From Hirudinaria manillensis (taxonomy: Eukaryota > Annelida > Clitellata > Hirudinida > Hirudinidae), in assembly GCA_034509925.1 (NCBI GenBank), contig CM067535.1, positions 2,497,001 to 2,561,000 on the forward strand: 64,000 nt of DNA, in the 5' to 3' direction. Below the pieces are notes generated by a model, which was given only the letters and a program-made list of their open reading frames with translations, made no database searches and was not told the DNA's origin. This document shows, piece by piece, positions 39,901 through 52,800 of this stretch. Position numbers and translations under genes: made by a program. Position 1 is the first letter of the stretch. Every line of letters begins with the position of its first letter.

Positions 39901-40248
39901 TAATAATATTTAATGTTTAATGTAAATATAATAATTTATAACTTATAAACTTATATATATATATATATATATTGTTATAACCCTGAATATATATAATTAA
40001 CGAATAATTAAAATTAAATGGCGAATTAATAAAATTAATAATTAAATAATGAGTACTATTCAGAGTCTTTGGTTAGGTTATATATATATATATATATATA
40101 TAAATTTTCCTTTTCCAGTAGCATCAATTTAAACATGTTTTTTTCAGTTCTCAAATATCAATTGGACCAGGTGGCCAGAACACTTGCAACACTGAGTGGA
40201 ATAATTCCATTTCTAACGATATCATATTACAGCACTTTGCCTTGTTGA
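33943..40248 (+). CDS. FTP2-LDLa3-SRCR-serine protease homologue, family gene 3
   Basis: Eighteen exons: 33943-34003, 34107-34313, 34605-34700, 34955-35086, 35282-35482, 35576-35671, 35864-36025, 36175-36312, 36407-36514, 36672-36788, 37220-37361, 37473-37595, 37712-37764, 38067-38247, 38986-39251, 39339-39520, 39587-39740, 40148-40248; 839 aa. Signal peptide MKLAELYLVFFFIKSSTNY. FTP1 has DLAIDGSTQTC and NPWWQV; FTP2 has DGNNKTC and PWWRV. The LDLa, SRCR and trypsin parts follow as in the paralogs. Triad: His57 is Asn (TSANC), Asp102 is kept (DNDVGF), Ser195 is Gln (GDQGSP). The activation site reads PYLING without Arg/Lys. The last exon encodes a hydrophobic tail ending STLPC. If the final intron is retained the protein ends at 39765 instead. 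Intron 14 holds a GC-richer insert and one copy of a dispersed repeat; intron 17 holds the other copy. Confidence 0.85.
38385..38570. repeat. GC-richer insert in intron 14 of family gene 3
   Basis: About 185 bp stand out from the AT-rich intron by composition (GTAGCGCCGTTTTCGG, GCAGGCGCGCAACCC). It looks like a foreign insertion such as a transposon fragment. I find no frame, terminal repeat or second copy in the window, so the family is unknown. Confidence 0.35.
38705..38893. repeat. Dispersed AT-rich repeat, copy 1 (intron 14 of family gene 3)
   Basis: Runs from ACCTTTATATCATTTTGG through an (AT)n tract, then TTGTTACAACCCTGAATATA and AATTAAATGGCGAATTAAT. Copy 2 (39858-40052) is nearly identical and ~1.15 kb away in the same orientation. 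It may be a short non-autonomous element or a local duplication. Confidence 0.75.
39858..40052. repeat. Dispersed AT-rich repeat, copy 2 (intron 17 of family gene 3)
   Basis: Near-identical to 38705-38893, with a longer (AT)n tract. The high identity of two neutral intronic copies implies a recent event. A second (AT)n run follows at ~40080-40102. Confidence 0.75.
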
Positions 40249-41304
40249 TTAGGACCAAATTTATTTGATTGAGGTTGACTATGAGCTAATAAGCCTTTGA
40301 GTGCGTAAGGTCATTGAAAATGTTGAATAATTGTTGAGCAAAGTTTGATTCGCGATATATTCGAATAAACGTATTTCCAGGCGAAGTTATACAATTTTCA
40401 TAAAAAGTATGAGGTATATAATATAAAATATATATTATCTATGTAAAATATTAAAAAAATCATGAAATGCTTCAATAATAAAAGCATAATTTCGCTTATT
40501 AGTTAAAGTATGATTTATCTGTTTCCTGAACCCAGGTGAAAATCATCCTAATGCTCCCATAATAAATTATATATTTTTCAAAATTACAAATTTGTAAAAA
40601 TTAAATATCTTATTATTAAAAAGAACGTTAATTGAACTGATAGACCTCACATCTTTCAAAATAGAGTCCGTAGTCCTTAGGGTAACTTATTTACATACTA
40701 AATTTAGTCCTATATGATTTAAAATGAAAGCCATTTTTTTGTATGATAGTGTTATAGCTGCGAATGTAGACAATTTAATCTAAAAAGGTCTTTTGTTTGT
40801 CTCTGTGCTTTACAGTGCGTTTTAGTGCCTTAATATGATTTAGGATAACAAAAGACACTTTAAATATTCGCTGAATGTTTTGAATTGAATTAAAGTGATA
40901 ATAAAAACTGATAAATGCTTTTATAAAGAAACATCAATAAAAGAAGCATTAGATGCCGAAGAAATGAATTTGAAACTCAGATGATATTTCGTAAGAACAC
41001 GATCTGTTCAAAATCAGATTGAATATACATGAGCGGCAATCGCTGCTTCAACAACAATAAAAATCGCATTATTTCGGATAACTGCATGTTTTAACTCCAA
41101 AGTTATCATTGTAAAATATGGCTACAAAATTAATCGATGTCAAGAGTCACAAAAACAAAAATCAATCTTCCTTAACTAACTATTCGATACAGCAGGCTGA
41201 AATATGGTGAAAACTAATTTACGAATTTAATTTAATTTCGATGGTATTAACAGTTAATAATATTTGTTTTATATTTTCATATCAATTTGTTGAAGAAATC
41301 AATT
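40249..41304. other. Intergenic region, partly duplicated
   Basis: 40505-40735 is recognisably similar to 42030-42260 (shared CTTATAATAAATTA/CCCATAATAAATTA, TTTCAAAATAGAGTCC / TTTCAAAATGGAGTCC, TTTACATACTAAA/TTTACACATTAAA). So the DNA before the partial gene 4 and before gene 5 comes from one tandem duplication. The conserved upstream block is at 41121-41200. Confidence 0.6.
41121..41200 (+). promoter_or_regulatory. Conserved upstream block, copy 2
   Basis: GGCTACAAAATTAATC, AAATCAATCTTC and CTATTCGATACAGCAGGCT, ~105-185 bp before the ATG at 41305. Closest to the copies at 42501 and 49612. Confidence 0.5.
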
Positions 41305-41756
41305 ATGACGTTTGCCCTGCTGTTGTTTCTCTTACTCAGATCTTCAACTTATAAAGGTTTTAAATTTTATAAACAATCCAATTTCGTTGAATTATAAATA
41401 TTTCAAAAAGGCATTAACTTTTAATTTTTTTAACTTAGTTGCTTTTCATTTCCATATCCTGATAAATTTTTATTATTGTGCTTGAAAACATGATGAATAA
41501 AAAGCCTGGTATTAAGCTATATATCATTTTATTATCAACATGTTATCAAAACTGTTTGTAGTGTTTTTAAATACAAGTACTAAAACTTTTCAAAGTAGGA
41601 CGTTGGTAAATCAAAACTCTGATTTGGCAATCGAAGGATCTAGACAAACATGTTCAAAAAACAAAACTGAACATGCTTGGTGGAGAATAATACTAGATAA
41701 AGCTTTTTTCATTTACAAAATTCTGATACTCTTCCCTCCAGTTGATAAACCAATAG
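41305..41756 (+). pseudogene. Partial family copy (gene 4): signal peptide and first half of FTP1 only
   Basis: Two exons, 41305-41356 (MTFALLLFLLLRSSTYKG) and 41562-41756, with intact GT/AG sites, correct phase 1 and an open frame. Exon 2 reads TKTFQSRTLVNQNSDLAIEG then SRQTC, 9 nt shorter than in genes 5 and 6. No FTP exon 3 or later exon lies between here and the next signal-peptide exon at 42681. It is a 5'-end tandem duplicate. It is either a dead fragment or an alternative first-exon pair that could splice to exon 3 of gene 5 at 43326, because the phases match. Together with its upstream DNA it duplicates the 5' part of gene 5. Confidence 0.7.
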
Positions 41757-42680
41757 GTAAACGTGACATTAAAATTCAATGGATCTTGTGAAATAATAAT
41801 TAAAAAGTTAAAGCTCCCACTAATTTGTACAATAATCTACCTTAGGTGTTTTATAATTAATTACATAATCTAATGTTTACAGATGATGCCGTTCAAAGAT
41901 AATTCAAAGTGCAAAACAATTCGTTTTCGAATAATGTTTAGACTCAACAGTGCAATCAACAAATTAAAAAATTCTTTAATATCAGGACTGCATTGAGTAA
42001 GACTTCAAAGTCGTTTCTTTCTTGTAAGTATATGATTTGCTGCACTTATTTCTCGAACCCATGCGAACATAATGTACCATTCTAACGCTCTTATAATAAA
42101 TTACGCTTACGGGTTTTTCAATATTTATTGGCCAAAATAATTAAATAGCTTGTTATTAAAATTGTTGATTAAACTAATATATTCCAGAATTTCAAAATGG
42201 AGTCCATAAATTATCTGATTTACACATTAAAATTAATCCTGTGTGACTTTACAACGTAGGAAAGGTTTGTATGCTATAACACAGAATATACTATACAAAT
42301 TGATGGATAGTTTTATAAAAAAATATATCTGAATTTCGATTCCGAAAAATGATCAAGAGTAGAATTGGTAGGTCAGCTGACATTTCCGGAAAATAACATC
42401 TATTCAAGTAATTCAAGTATGAAACAAATGTGTTACAACAATAGCAAAATGGCATTATTAAGTTATTATAATTATTATTATCGCAAGTTATCACTGAAAA
42501 AGTGGCTACAAAATTTGTCAATGTCACAGAAGCTAGAATAGATATTCGTTATCAGATTTTTCGATGCAGCAGGCTCAAATATAGTGATTATGATCTTACG
42601 AATGGAACTTTATTTCATTCTATAATAAAAGTGTTAATAATACTCGTTGGATATTTTCAATCTATTAAAGAAATCCAATT
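41757..42680. other. Intergenic/intronic DNA between partial gene 4 and gene 5
   Basis: 42030-42260 is the duplicate of 40505-40735. 42501-42580 is the conserved upstream block. The remainder is AT-rich with no coding signal. Confidence 0.6.
42501..42580 (+). promoter_or_regulatory. Conserved upstream block, copy 3
   Basis: GTGGCTACAAAATTTGTCAA, TATTCGTTATCAG and CGATGCAGCAGGCTCAAATA, ~100-180 bp before the ATG at 42681. The most diverged of the four copies in its middle. Confidence 0.45.
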
Positions 42681-45600
42681 ATGAAATTCACTTTGTTGGT
42701 GTTTCTCATAGTCAGATCTTCAAGTTATAAAGGTTATAAATTTTATAAACATAGTACGGTTTCGTAAATTTTAAAAAATTCCAAAAAAAAAAGATCAACA
42801 TCTTTGTAGTGCCGTTTAACAATAGTACTAAAACGCTTCAAAGTAAAACATTGGTAAACCAAAACTCTACTTTGGCCATCGATGGATCTAGAAAAACGTG
42901 CTCATTAGCTACAGGGATAAGCTGGAAAGATCATGCTTGGTGGAAAGTGATATTAAATAAATCTTATATCGTATACAAAATTCTGATATTCTTCGAATAT
43001 GCTGAAGCAATTGGTTGTTCTTGCACTTTACATTTCTTGCATTTTTTTTAGATTGATTTTTTATGTAGTAGTGTTAAAGGAATGCGATGATCATCGCTGT
43101 TGATTTACAAATCTTACATTGTTAATGGTAGAACTCGAGCCCTAAGTTATTTTTTATCGGAATAACAATGCTTATCGATAATTTTAGGTTATAAATTGTT
43201 TTAAATGGTACCCTACCTATGTAACCTTAGAATCTTGAGAGGGCTAGGTAATATTTATGAAATTATGAATATTTGAGTGTAAACTCAAGTATATTTTGTT
43301 TTTCATTACATTTTTCAATATTTAGCTCCTTATTATAAAAGTTTGATAAGTGCCTATGTCTCAGAGTCTCGGACAGATGAGAATGCCACTTTGTGCGCAC
43401 ATGTCATCGGAGCAAAAGCTTTAGGTAAGAAATTAGAATGAGAAATTAAGCAGTACAGTAACTTCTTGCAAAAATCATTAAAGAACATATAGATAGCATT
43501 CATAAAAAAATATGAATTCCATTAGAGGATGATTTCAGTCGGATCTTTTCATCTTTTCGGATATAACTTTTGATTGCAAACAATATTACTGCTAAATGTA
43601 TTTTGCTTTTGTGATATCTTTTTTTTTTATAAACACCTGAATGCTTAGTAGAATTATGTAATTTCTTTGTATTACCATTTTTAGATGACAAAATTTTAAT
43701 CGTTTGCAAGGAACCAATATTTGGTAAAGTTATAACTTTAAAGAAATTTGGACGATATTTCCATCCTCTCATGCTTTGTGAAGTCCATGTGTTCGTTAAG
43801 GGATTATGTATGGTTTATAAAATTTCTTTTGATTTAATTCTATTATTAAAAAAAAATAGCGACTTTTTCCAGATGTAGTTTCAAAGAATAAACATACAGC
43901 ACAGATTACTACTCACGGCATTGATGAAACAATGTCATCACAGGCAGTGGACGGTAGCAATGATACCTGCACAAGAATTTATACAACCGATGGGCAAGCT
44001 TGGTGGAGAGTTGAATTCGATGACAAATTTTACATCCACAAGATAAAAATAAACTTTAATCAAAATACAACGGGTTTATTTACATTTGATCTTTGATTCA
44101 TAAAAAGTTTTGAATTTTCTTGTTAATGCATTTCAAATATAAATCTAATTGTTTCAGTAAATCTATTTAGCTAAATATAAATTTTTCAAGTTACGGCTGA
44201 ACAACTTCATCTAAAAGTATATGTTTCAAACGATATTGACAAATACGACCAATTTTTGTGTGCGGATGTTGGAGATAACAGAACTGATATTTTAAGTAAT
44301 AATTCTGCTAAATACTATATAAATAATAACATGCGTATATCATTAATAATTTAATCTTTTACGAAATTAAAAAAAAAAACTGCTGTTATATTTTAAAAGT
44401 CTAACTCCTAAACATTTCACTTTTTGAAGGTAGCTACATTGATAGAACGTGTGTTGAACCAAATCCTTTTGGAAAAATTTTAACTATCCAGAAATATGGC
44501 GGTAGAATGAATGCAATGATGCTTTGCGAAGTGACTGTCATAGCCAATTTTTCAATGTTCGATGACGAAGTCACTCTGTCTGAAGGTTTGGACCTCTTAA
44601 GATATCATGACTGTTAAATAAATAAATCTAAGATTAAATAAATGAATTTAATATTAAATAAATGAATTTAATATTTAAAAAATGAATTGAAGATTAAACA
44701 AAATGGTTGCTGTTCGTGTTTTTGTCCGAATTCTTATCATTCTTGTTGACATATTATCTTTTAAGAGTTTATAGGAGAGTATTTTTTTTATAAACAAGTT
44801 TATATATATTTTATCTCTCATGCATTTTCGATAATCACCTATCTGCGACGAGCGATTATATAATTTTAATTTCAACAAATTAAATAATTATTTATGATAA
44901 CAATGATAATTCTACTAAATAAATTTTTATTGAATTATTTGAAGGTGTTTTGTTTCAGAAAATGTTCTGCAAAAATGATGAATTAGGATGCGAAGTATTG
45001 TCCAAATTTTTTTGTTTACCAAAGTCAAAAGTATGTGATAATGTCATGGATTGTCCAAGTGGTATCGATGAAGTGAATTGCAGTTAGTGGTTACATTCCA
45101 AATCTTATGGTATTTAAGCTTTTCTTTAATGAAAATATTTTTACAGAGATACTCTCAAACATAATCGGCTTTGATTATTATTTATATAATTGTAAAATAT
45201 ACAGTTTAGTTTACATACTAAATAATGTAAATAACTATAAAAAAAAACTGTGCTTCTTAATCCATGAAGAGAGAGGTGCAAATATTTACATATTAACTTT
45301 TATTTTTGAATTTATCTGATTTGTTAAGCTTGACTTTAAATACTTGATAAGATTAATTTTTATATTAAACTTTAAAAGATTAAACAAATGTGTATCAAAA
45401 TTGGAATTAGTATAAAAATTTTCATACATTAATTTTGTAGAAAAATTTATAAATTACAAACATTTACTCGCTGAGATAATAATAAAAAGCATCGTTTTAC
45501 GTGGACAGCCATATCTAGGGGAATGATTAGTTCATTAAATCACTGTCAAATGTAAATCCATATCTATAAGTAAAATTGAAAAACTGAATAAATATAAATA

Positions 45601-48600
45601 TTTTTACATATAAATATATATGTATATTATCGATGTTATATATTTATCGATATGTATCGTTTAAAAAGCCTGCCCATTTGGTCATTTCAAGTGCTTGGAT
45701 GGTAATTGCATTCCAGGAGATTGGATGTGCGACGGGATTAAAGACTGCCGATTTGGTGATGAGGAACAAAATTGCTGTAAACATTAATATCTTACATAAT
45801 TCATATAATATAATAATGTCAAAAGTCATAATGAAAAAATATTAGTTTCAGTAATTATAAATGTTATTATTATTTAAAACAACACGAATATTTTATTTTA
45901 GCATCTTCTTCAGTTATGTCATGTAATAAATCCAACTTTGTATGCACCAAGCATAAAAAATGCATAAACAGAAATCAACGGTGTGATGGTCAGAATGATT
46001 GCGATGATTTTTCTGACGAACAAGGATGTTGTAGGAACAAAAGATTTACAACTTTTTTAACTAATTAAATTTAAATAATTTAATTAACCAATTATTTTAG
46101 TTGAAGCGGTACTCCATAATTATGATGAAAAATCATATCTCCTGATGGCAACATATAAAGGTGTAGGTAGTTTCTATGTTTGCACTAATTATTGGGAAAA
46201 TATTACGGCAGCTAGAATGTGCAATCACCTCACAGGAAGGTATTGGGTTAAATAATGACTATTTTATTTATTAACATAAGGGATAGATTTTGGCAAATGA
46301 TGTGGATATCTATCTGTTATTTGTTTATGAATTACATATCTAGAATGATGGGCCACCACAGTGAATACAAACCTGAGTCGACTGAAGATCCGAAGTTTAT
46401 TGCATTGAAAGAAAAGGATCTTTTCGATAATAATTTGCCGACCTTAAAGAATTTTCAAAAGATGTTCGTACAAATTTTTAAAAAAATATTTAAACAAATT
46501 TTTGACATTTGCACACATTTGTAGAGGAAAATGCTCAAGTATTGTGGAAATGTTTTGCCTTTGGGATAAAGGCAAGAAAAATTCATTAAAGATATGCGTC
46601 TCTCATCTTCCCGCCATAAGTTTGATCTATCGTTCTAGGCATTCCTGCAGCAAAGCAACTCAATGTTTAAGAATTAATATTATCATAATAAAATAAAGAA
46701 AATCTAACAAAAATATTAATTACAGACTGATTCGATGTATAAGTAACCAAGTTCAACGTTTTATATAGTTTTATTCAGGGCTCTGTGAGTATTCAAATGA
46801 GTCGTTTTATGAATTATAATTTCTATGCTTTACCATAAGATGTTAAAAAACAATGCGGGACTCGCGCAATTCCGGACGAAGAACTTGGTCCATACATTAT
46901 CAATGGAGATGCTGCCCTTCCTGGTGCTTGGCCGTGGCAAGTTCAAATAATTAATAGAGGAAAACACTTTTGTGGTGGGTCTATTATAAATGAAAATTGG
47001 ATACTAACTTCCGCGAGCTGTTCAAAGTCAGTTTTATATTATTTTGCAATTCTGAACATTGATCAAAACTTTCTTATAAACTGGATGATAAGTTAGATGT
47101 ATTTTGGTTGTCATGCACTCGTAACCATTATAAAAGCAATAGCATTTCCTTAAATTGTAACGAATGCATATTCAGCATGAGAAAACTTTATCCAGTACTA
47201 GGCCATGACTATATAAGCCTTATAGAATTATCATGAAGATATCGGCATGATTGGTGAAGATATAGAAAACATTGAGTTGTTGATAATGATAATGGTGACG
47301 ACAGCGATGTCAATGTTGGTAATATTTGTTTGTAGATATAATAAGAAGCATCTCTTTCAAAACCAGAACATTTTAACCCTTATCAGAATACCTTTGTGAT
47401 GTTGTTAAGAGCAGGTTGTGATAGTTTTTATCTTTCAATATTGATAAAAATAAGGTATGCCATCTGGGAAAAGTGACACACAATCGCAATTGGAAATCAT
47501 AAAATGTCTCTTAAAGTTGTATAGTCGAGTGTAAATAGTTAAGAAAGAATATTTCAGGATTTCAAATCCAGAATATTTAATTAAATGTTGCAAAACAAAA
47601 GCACCAAAAGAAATTCCATTTCATCTACAACTTGAGTTCTTTTTAAGGATGGCAAGACCATCGGCACTAAAGAGGACATGATAAAGCTTTTTTTAAAATT
47701 AATAATGGAATATTTTAAGTTACTCAGATGGCATTTAAAGCCACATTGATCCAAACTTGCCCGGAAAATGAAATCTTTTTTGATGCTTTTACGGCGATGA
47801 AAACCTTCAGCAATATTTATGCGTCCATTTATTTCAATAACTTACGTAACGTCATATTATAAATTTTCATTATTATATTATTTATTCATATTATATTTCA
47901 AGAGACAATTAAATATTAGATTTGTATCATAGATATCACGCAATGAAGGTATAATTAATGCGTTAATAAGGTTTTTGAGGTTATCTCATATAGACCATTT
48001 TTCTTCGGCAAAATGTCCTAAAATAAAATATTTCATTACATTATTTAATGATTTTTTTTCAACAGAGATGTAAAAGAATCTGATTTAACTGTAATGTTGG
48101 GAACTAACAGATTTCTTGATGATGACATAGAAAGCCTTGAAATTTCTCATATTATCAACCATCCGAATTATGAAGGATTCCAAAATGACATAGGACTTCT
48201 AAAACTCTCAATGCCTTTAAAATTTTCTCAAACTATCAGACCAATCTGTTTGCCAGAGTATAGATTGTCGGAGGGAGAACTTAAGACTTTTAAGTATTGT
48301 GTAGTGACTGGCTTTGGCGCAGTAGATAGAAGTCTGATATTATTTAAATTAAAGCAAAATAAACTTGCTTTGAAATTTATTTTTCCAAATTAAAATAATT
48401 TAGATCGTTCGACTCCACTCTTTTTGATGCAAGGAAGAATGGATTTAATGAGTGACTCGGAATGTGCAGAGAATTTGGCCGATATAGGCGATGATACTCA
48501 AGATAATTACTTAAAATCATTGATTGAAAATGATTTTGTATGTGCCGGCAACGTGCCGACAAAAGATGGAATCAATATTTGCCAGGTTAACATTAAATGA

Positions 48601-48978
48601 CTGCTCTATTTTTTATAAATCAATGATTTTGTCTATTCTGCAGGCTGATAGCGGAAATCCCTTAGTTTGCAAAGATCGGAATAATGTTTGGCTACAAGTT
48701 GCATTAGCCACAACATTCGAATATGGTAAAAATAAAGAGGAATGTACGAACAGTCTCTTTACCAAAATAGATCACCACCTGGAGTTTATTAATACAGGTA
48801 AAAGTCATAGTTCATTACTAGGATAAATGGTCTTATAAATTATATTTTTATTATGACCTTGTTCGTAGTGCTTCAGAATGAAGATAAATTAAACAGTATG
48901 AACAGAATATTTCAAACTGTTGCTGGAATGATTCCGATTTGTACGATGTCAATTTACAATTTTTTTGCTGTTAATTAA
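42681..48978 (+). CDS. FTP2-LDLa3-SRCR-serine protease homologue, family gene 5
   Basis: Eighteen exons: 42681-42732, 42810-43013, 43326-43424, 43685-43807, 43873-44073, 44191-44295, 44430-44585, 44945-45082, 45669-45776, 45902-46030, 46101-46239, 46344-46463, 46525-46571, 46840-47026, 48066-48331, 48404-48585, 48644-48797, 48869-48978; 839 aa. Signal peptide [18 protein letters not shown]. Domain order as in gene 1. Triad: His57 is Ser (TSASC), Asp102 is kept (QNDIGL), and Ser195 is kept but in ADSGNP, so oxyanion-hole Gly193 is Ala and Gly197 is Asn. The residue at the S1-pocket position 189 is Asn rather than Asp. The activation site reads PYIING without Arg/Lys. Intron 13 starts with GC (46572). 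The LDLa1 exon start at 44945 was chosen because the nearer CAG at 44958 is out of phase. Exon 18 gives a hydrophobic tail ([19 protein letters not shown]). Intron 14 is over 1 kb. Closest relative: gene 6. Confidence 0.85.
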
Positions 48979-49179
48979 GTGTTTATTTAAAACTAATAGT
49001 TTGGTAAATAAATTAATTGATAATATCCATTTTACAAATAAAAGTATAAAACTAAAGTTTGCCACTACTTGGGTAATCACAATTTCTGATACAAGGAAGC
49101 AAAACGTTCATGTTTTGAAATTTGTAATTATTGAGATATATGAATGTTTGTAAAAATTCTTTTAATGACATACGTTTCA

Positions 49180-49600
49180 GACTACACAACTTGAGTGGAA
49201 CATTTTTGCGATTAACCAATATTGGTTAATATATGGATGTATAACAATTCAAAAATATTTGCGAAAAATAAAAGTAGAAGTGCGATCTCAGCTGATATTC
49301 GATCAAACAAGATCTAATCATGTTTGGAAATCATTGCGAGACAATTCAATGTCACATATAAATGTCTGGTAAAATTCTTATATTGGCATCCGTTCTAGAC
49401 TACACGGCAACTTGAGAGGATATTTTTTGCGATAATTCAATACTGGATTGGTATAAGTAAACATTTGCGAAAAATAGGAATATAATTTTGGACTTAGCTG
49501 ACATTTCGAGCAAACAAGATCTATTGAAGTATAAAAATTATTACGACACAATTCGCTGTCACTTCAGCATCAAAATCTCATTACTAATGTCACAACAAAG
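49180..49600 (+). pseudogene. Two tandem relics of FTP exon 4
   Basis: Copy 1 begins at ~49180 (TTTCAG then ACTACACAACTTGAGTGG) and copy 2 at ~49405 (GACTACACGGCAACTTGAGA). Both continue with TTTTTGCGAT...CCAATATTGG-like sequence that lines up with functional exon 4 of gene 3 (CTTTGCGATACACCAATACT). Each is followed by a shared flank (CAGCTGATATTCGA / TAGCTGACATTTCGA, then CAAACAAGATCTA). The reading frame is lost in both. They are host-gene relics from an old duplicate that was itself locally duplicated (~225 bp unit). Confidence 0.55.
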
Positions 49601-49611
49601 CTATCATTAAA

Positions 49612-49695
49612 AATATGACTAAAAATTAATCAATGTCTAGAGTCAGAAAAACAAGAATCAATCTTCGTTATCTAACTATTCGATACAGAAGGTTT
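49612..49695 (+). promoter_or_regulatory. Conserved upstream block, copy 4
   Basis: AATTAATCAATGTCTAGAGT, AAGAATCAATCTTCGTTATC and CTATTCGATACAGAAGG, ~110-195 bp before the ATG at 49808. The best match to the copy before gene 1 across CAATCTTCGTTATCTAA. Confidence 0.5.
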
Positions 49696-49807
49696 AAATG
49701 TAATCATTATGAACTTACGAATACAACTTAAAATCATTTTATTGTACAAACGCTACTAGAACCCGTCAATTATTATTTATGTATCAATTTTTTAATGAAA
49801 TTCCATT

Positions 49808-52800
49808 ATGAAGTTAGCCCTGTGGGTATTTCTCATGGTCAGATGTTCAAGTTATAAAGGTTTTAAGTTTTATAATCAGATCGTTTTCGTTAAATTTCAA
49901 TAACTCTAAAAACTGATCAAAACTGTTTTTAGTATCGTTTAACAAAAGTACTAAAACACTTCAAAGTAGGACGTTGGCAAATCAAAACTCTGATTTGGCT
50001 ATCGATGGATCTAGACAAACATGCTCTTTGGCTGCTGGGGTAAACAAAACTGAACATGCTTGGTGGAAAGTGATATTACATAAAATTTTGGCCATTTACA
50101 AAATTCTGATTCTCTTCAAGCACGATGAAGCAATAGGTTAATTATTGTTTATTTTATAATATTATTATATTATTAAATTATAAAATAATGTAAATCATTA
50201 TTTTACCGATAATGTAATTAATTTTGTTGAAGTTACGTTATTTATGATCAACAATTTGTTTATATTGTACTTATTGTAAAATAAGTATTGTACGATCCTG
50301 ACCCCATATCAATGTATTTTTATGTCATTTTCTAAATAAATTACCGTTATGCATTATTTTATGTATAGCCGCACTTTTAATATTGGTACATTTCTCGATA
50401 TAGAGAATCTCAAAAATGTTTAGCAAAATTAGCACTGAGTACAAACCTCAGCTACGAGTAATGACAAGCTTAGTTTTCAACATTAAGTCTTAAAATTAAT
50501 GTCTTAAAACAAAAAGGTTAATGACACATAATTGAATCAAGTGGAGTAACAATTTGAAATTGGGTCATATTATCACATTTTCATAGAAAGAAAGGAATAT
50601 TAAGCAAGCGTGATATTAGAAAATCAATTCTTATGAGTGAAATAATTTCAATAAAATATAATTCCGGTATCATTAAAAAAATAATAATTTGTAATTGGGC
50701 AAACTGTTTCTAATTTTTCTAATGCAATAATGTTTAATCATCATTTATAAACTTATAAATTAATTTTTTTTAAATAAATCAATTATAATTTAGCTCCTTT
50801 TTATAAGGATTTTATACGTGCTTACGTCTCCTTAACTGATACATATAAAGAAGATGAAGTGTGCTCAATAGCCGCTAACTCAAAAACAACTGGTAAGAAA
50901 TTTCAATATGAGTCAAAAAAAGAATTAAGTATTACATTCTTTTCTTAGAAATTAAAGAACGTTTCCATAGCATTTTGTAAAAATTATCTTCTATTACCGG
51001 CTGTTTTAAGTCAGACTTCATCTTTATGGATGTAATTTTGATTGTGAAAACAATTTAACAAGTTCTTTATTTATACCTTCCTACACAATTACCTCAATAC
51101 TTAGTAGAATTAGATCATTTCTTTATATCACACTTTGTAGATGACGCAATTTTACTCGTTTGCAAGAAACTACTAACTGGTATGGTCGTGACGATAACGA
51201 AATTTGGACATAACTTTCATCCTCTCATCCTTTGCGAGGTCAATGTGTTTGCTGCGGGATTTTGTAAGCTTGATGAAGTTTATTTTCATTTAGTTCGGTT
51301 AATAAAATAGATTTATCGACTTTTATCCAGATGTGGTTTCAAAGAATCAACGTACAAGACAGGTTACTTCGCGTGGCGTTAAAGATACATTGTCTTCATA
51401 TGCAGTGGACGGAAGGGATGATACCTGCGCAAGAGTTTACACGATTGATGACAATGCTTGGTGGAAAGTTGAATTCGATGACATATATTACATTAACAGG
51501 ATAAAAATAGACTTCAATCAAAATACAACGGGTTTTTTTCTTAATGTTTATATGAAAACAATTCCGTTTTCTTGTTAATGCTTCTTTTGAAAATTAATCT
51601 AAATCTTTCAAGTTACTGAGGAACAACTTTACCTAAAAGTATATGTTTCAAACAATAACGAGAGATACGACCAATTTTTGTGTGTGGATGTTGGAGATAA
51701 CGGAACTGATAAATTAAGTAATAATTTTGCTAAATTCTCTTTATGTAATTGCAATTAAAGATTATTAACGATTTAATCGATTTATAAATAAAATTAATTT
51801 TAAAGATCATTGTATGGCATTAGAAATTTGTTTTAAATTTTTAAGTAAAGCTCCTAAATATTATACTTTATGCAGAGACCTACATTGATAGATTGTGCGC
51901 TAAGCCAAATCCATTTGGAAAAATTTTAACTATTCAGAAATATGGCGGTAGAGTGAATGCAATGATGCTTTGCGAAGTGACTGTCATAGCTGAATATCCA
52001 GTGGTCGATGACAAATTCATTTTGTCAGAAGGTTTGGATCTCCAAAGTTTTATTGAAATTAAATAAATTAAATGAGTAGATTAAACAAAATGATTTTGTT
52101 CTTGTTTTTAACCAAATCGATAGTTATCCTGTTGACAATTTATAGCAGTTTTTATGTTATCTATAATATCTTTGCGATGATCACCTTTCAGCACAACTTT
52201 ATAATTTTAATCACTGTTAATTAAAGGAATATTTAAATGATAAATATAAATATAATAATTGTTATAAAACTGTTTGAGCTTCTCTTTACCAACGGATGGT
52301 TTGCAAAGACGATGAATTGGTTTGCGAAGTACTGGCGGCTTTCTTTTGTGTTCCAAAGATGCAGATGTGTGACAAGGTCAGGGATTGTCCAAACGGTATC
52401 GATGAAGTGAATTGCAGTTAGTGTATACTTTACAAATCTTACGTTTTGTTTAATTTATCATTGTTATGTAAAAAATATATTTCCACATATATTACTGAAC
52501 AAAATTGATTTGTTGGAGTTATTTTTATTATATATGCAATTCCAAAATATACAAATTAGTTTTCATACTAAATAATTTAAACTAGAAAGTTTTGTTTCAT
52601 ATGATGGGAAAGAGCAATTACAAATACTGTTATCTTAAAATTATTAGAAGATGTATAATATAGTTATTCTTGATAGATGACATTTGTATATATACAAAAC
52701 TTTATTATCGTGTTATTTCTTTAATAAATTTATGTCGAATGTGCTGAATACAGTATGTGTATGATTATTGTTTAAAGTTAAACCGTCATTTGTTCTCTTT

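Larger units (their letters stand above)
48979..49807. other. Intergenic region with relics of FTP exon 4
   Basis: Apart from the relic exons (49180-49600) and the conserved upstream block (49612-49695), the region is AT-rich and non-coding. The relics imply that a further family copy once stood between genes 5 and 6. Confidence 0.55.
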
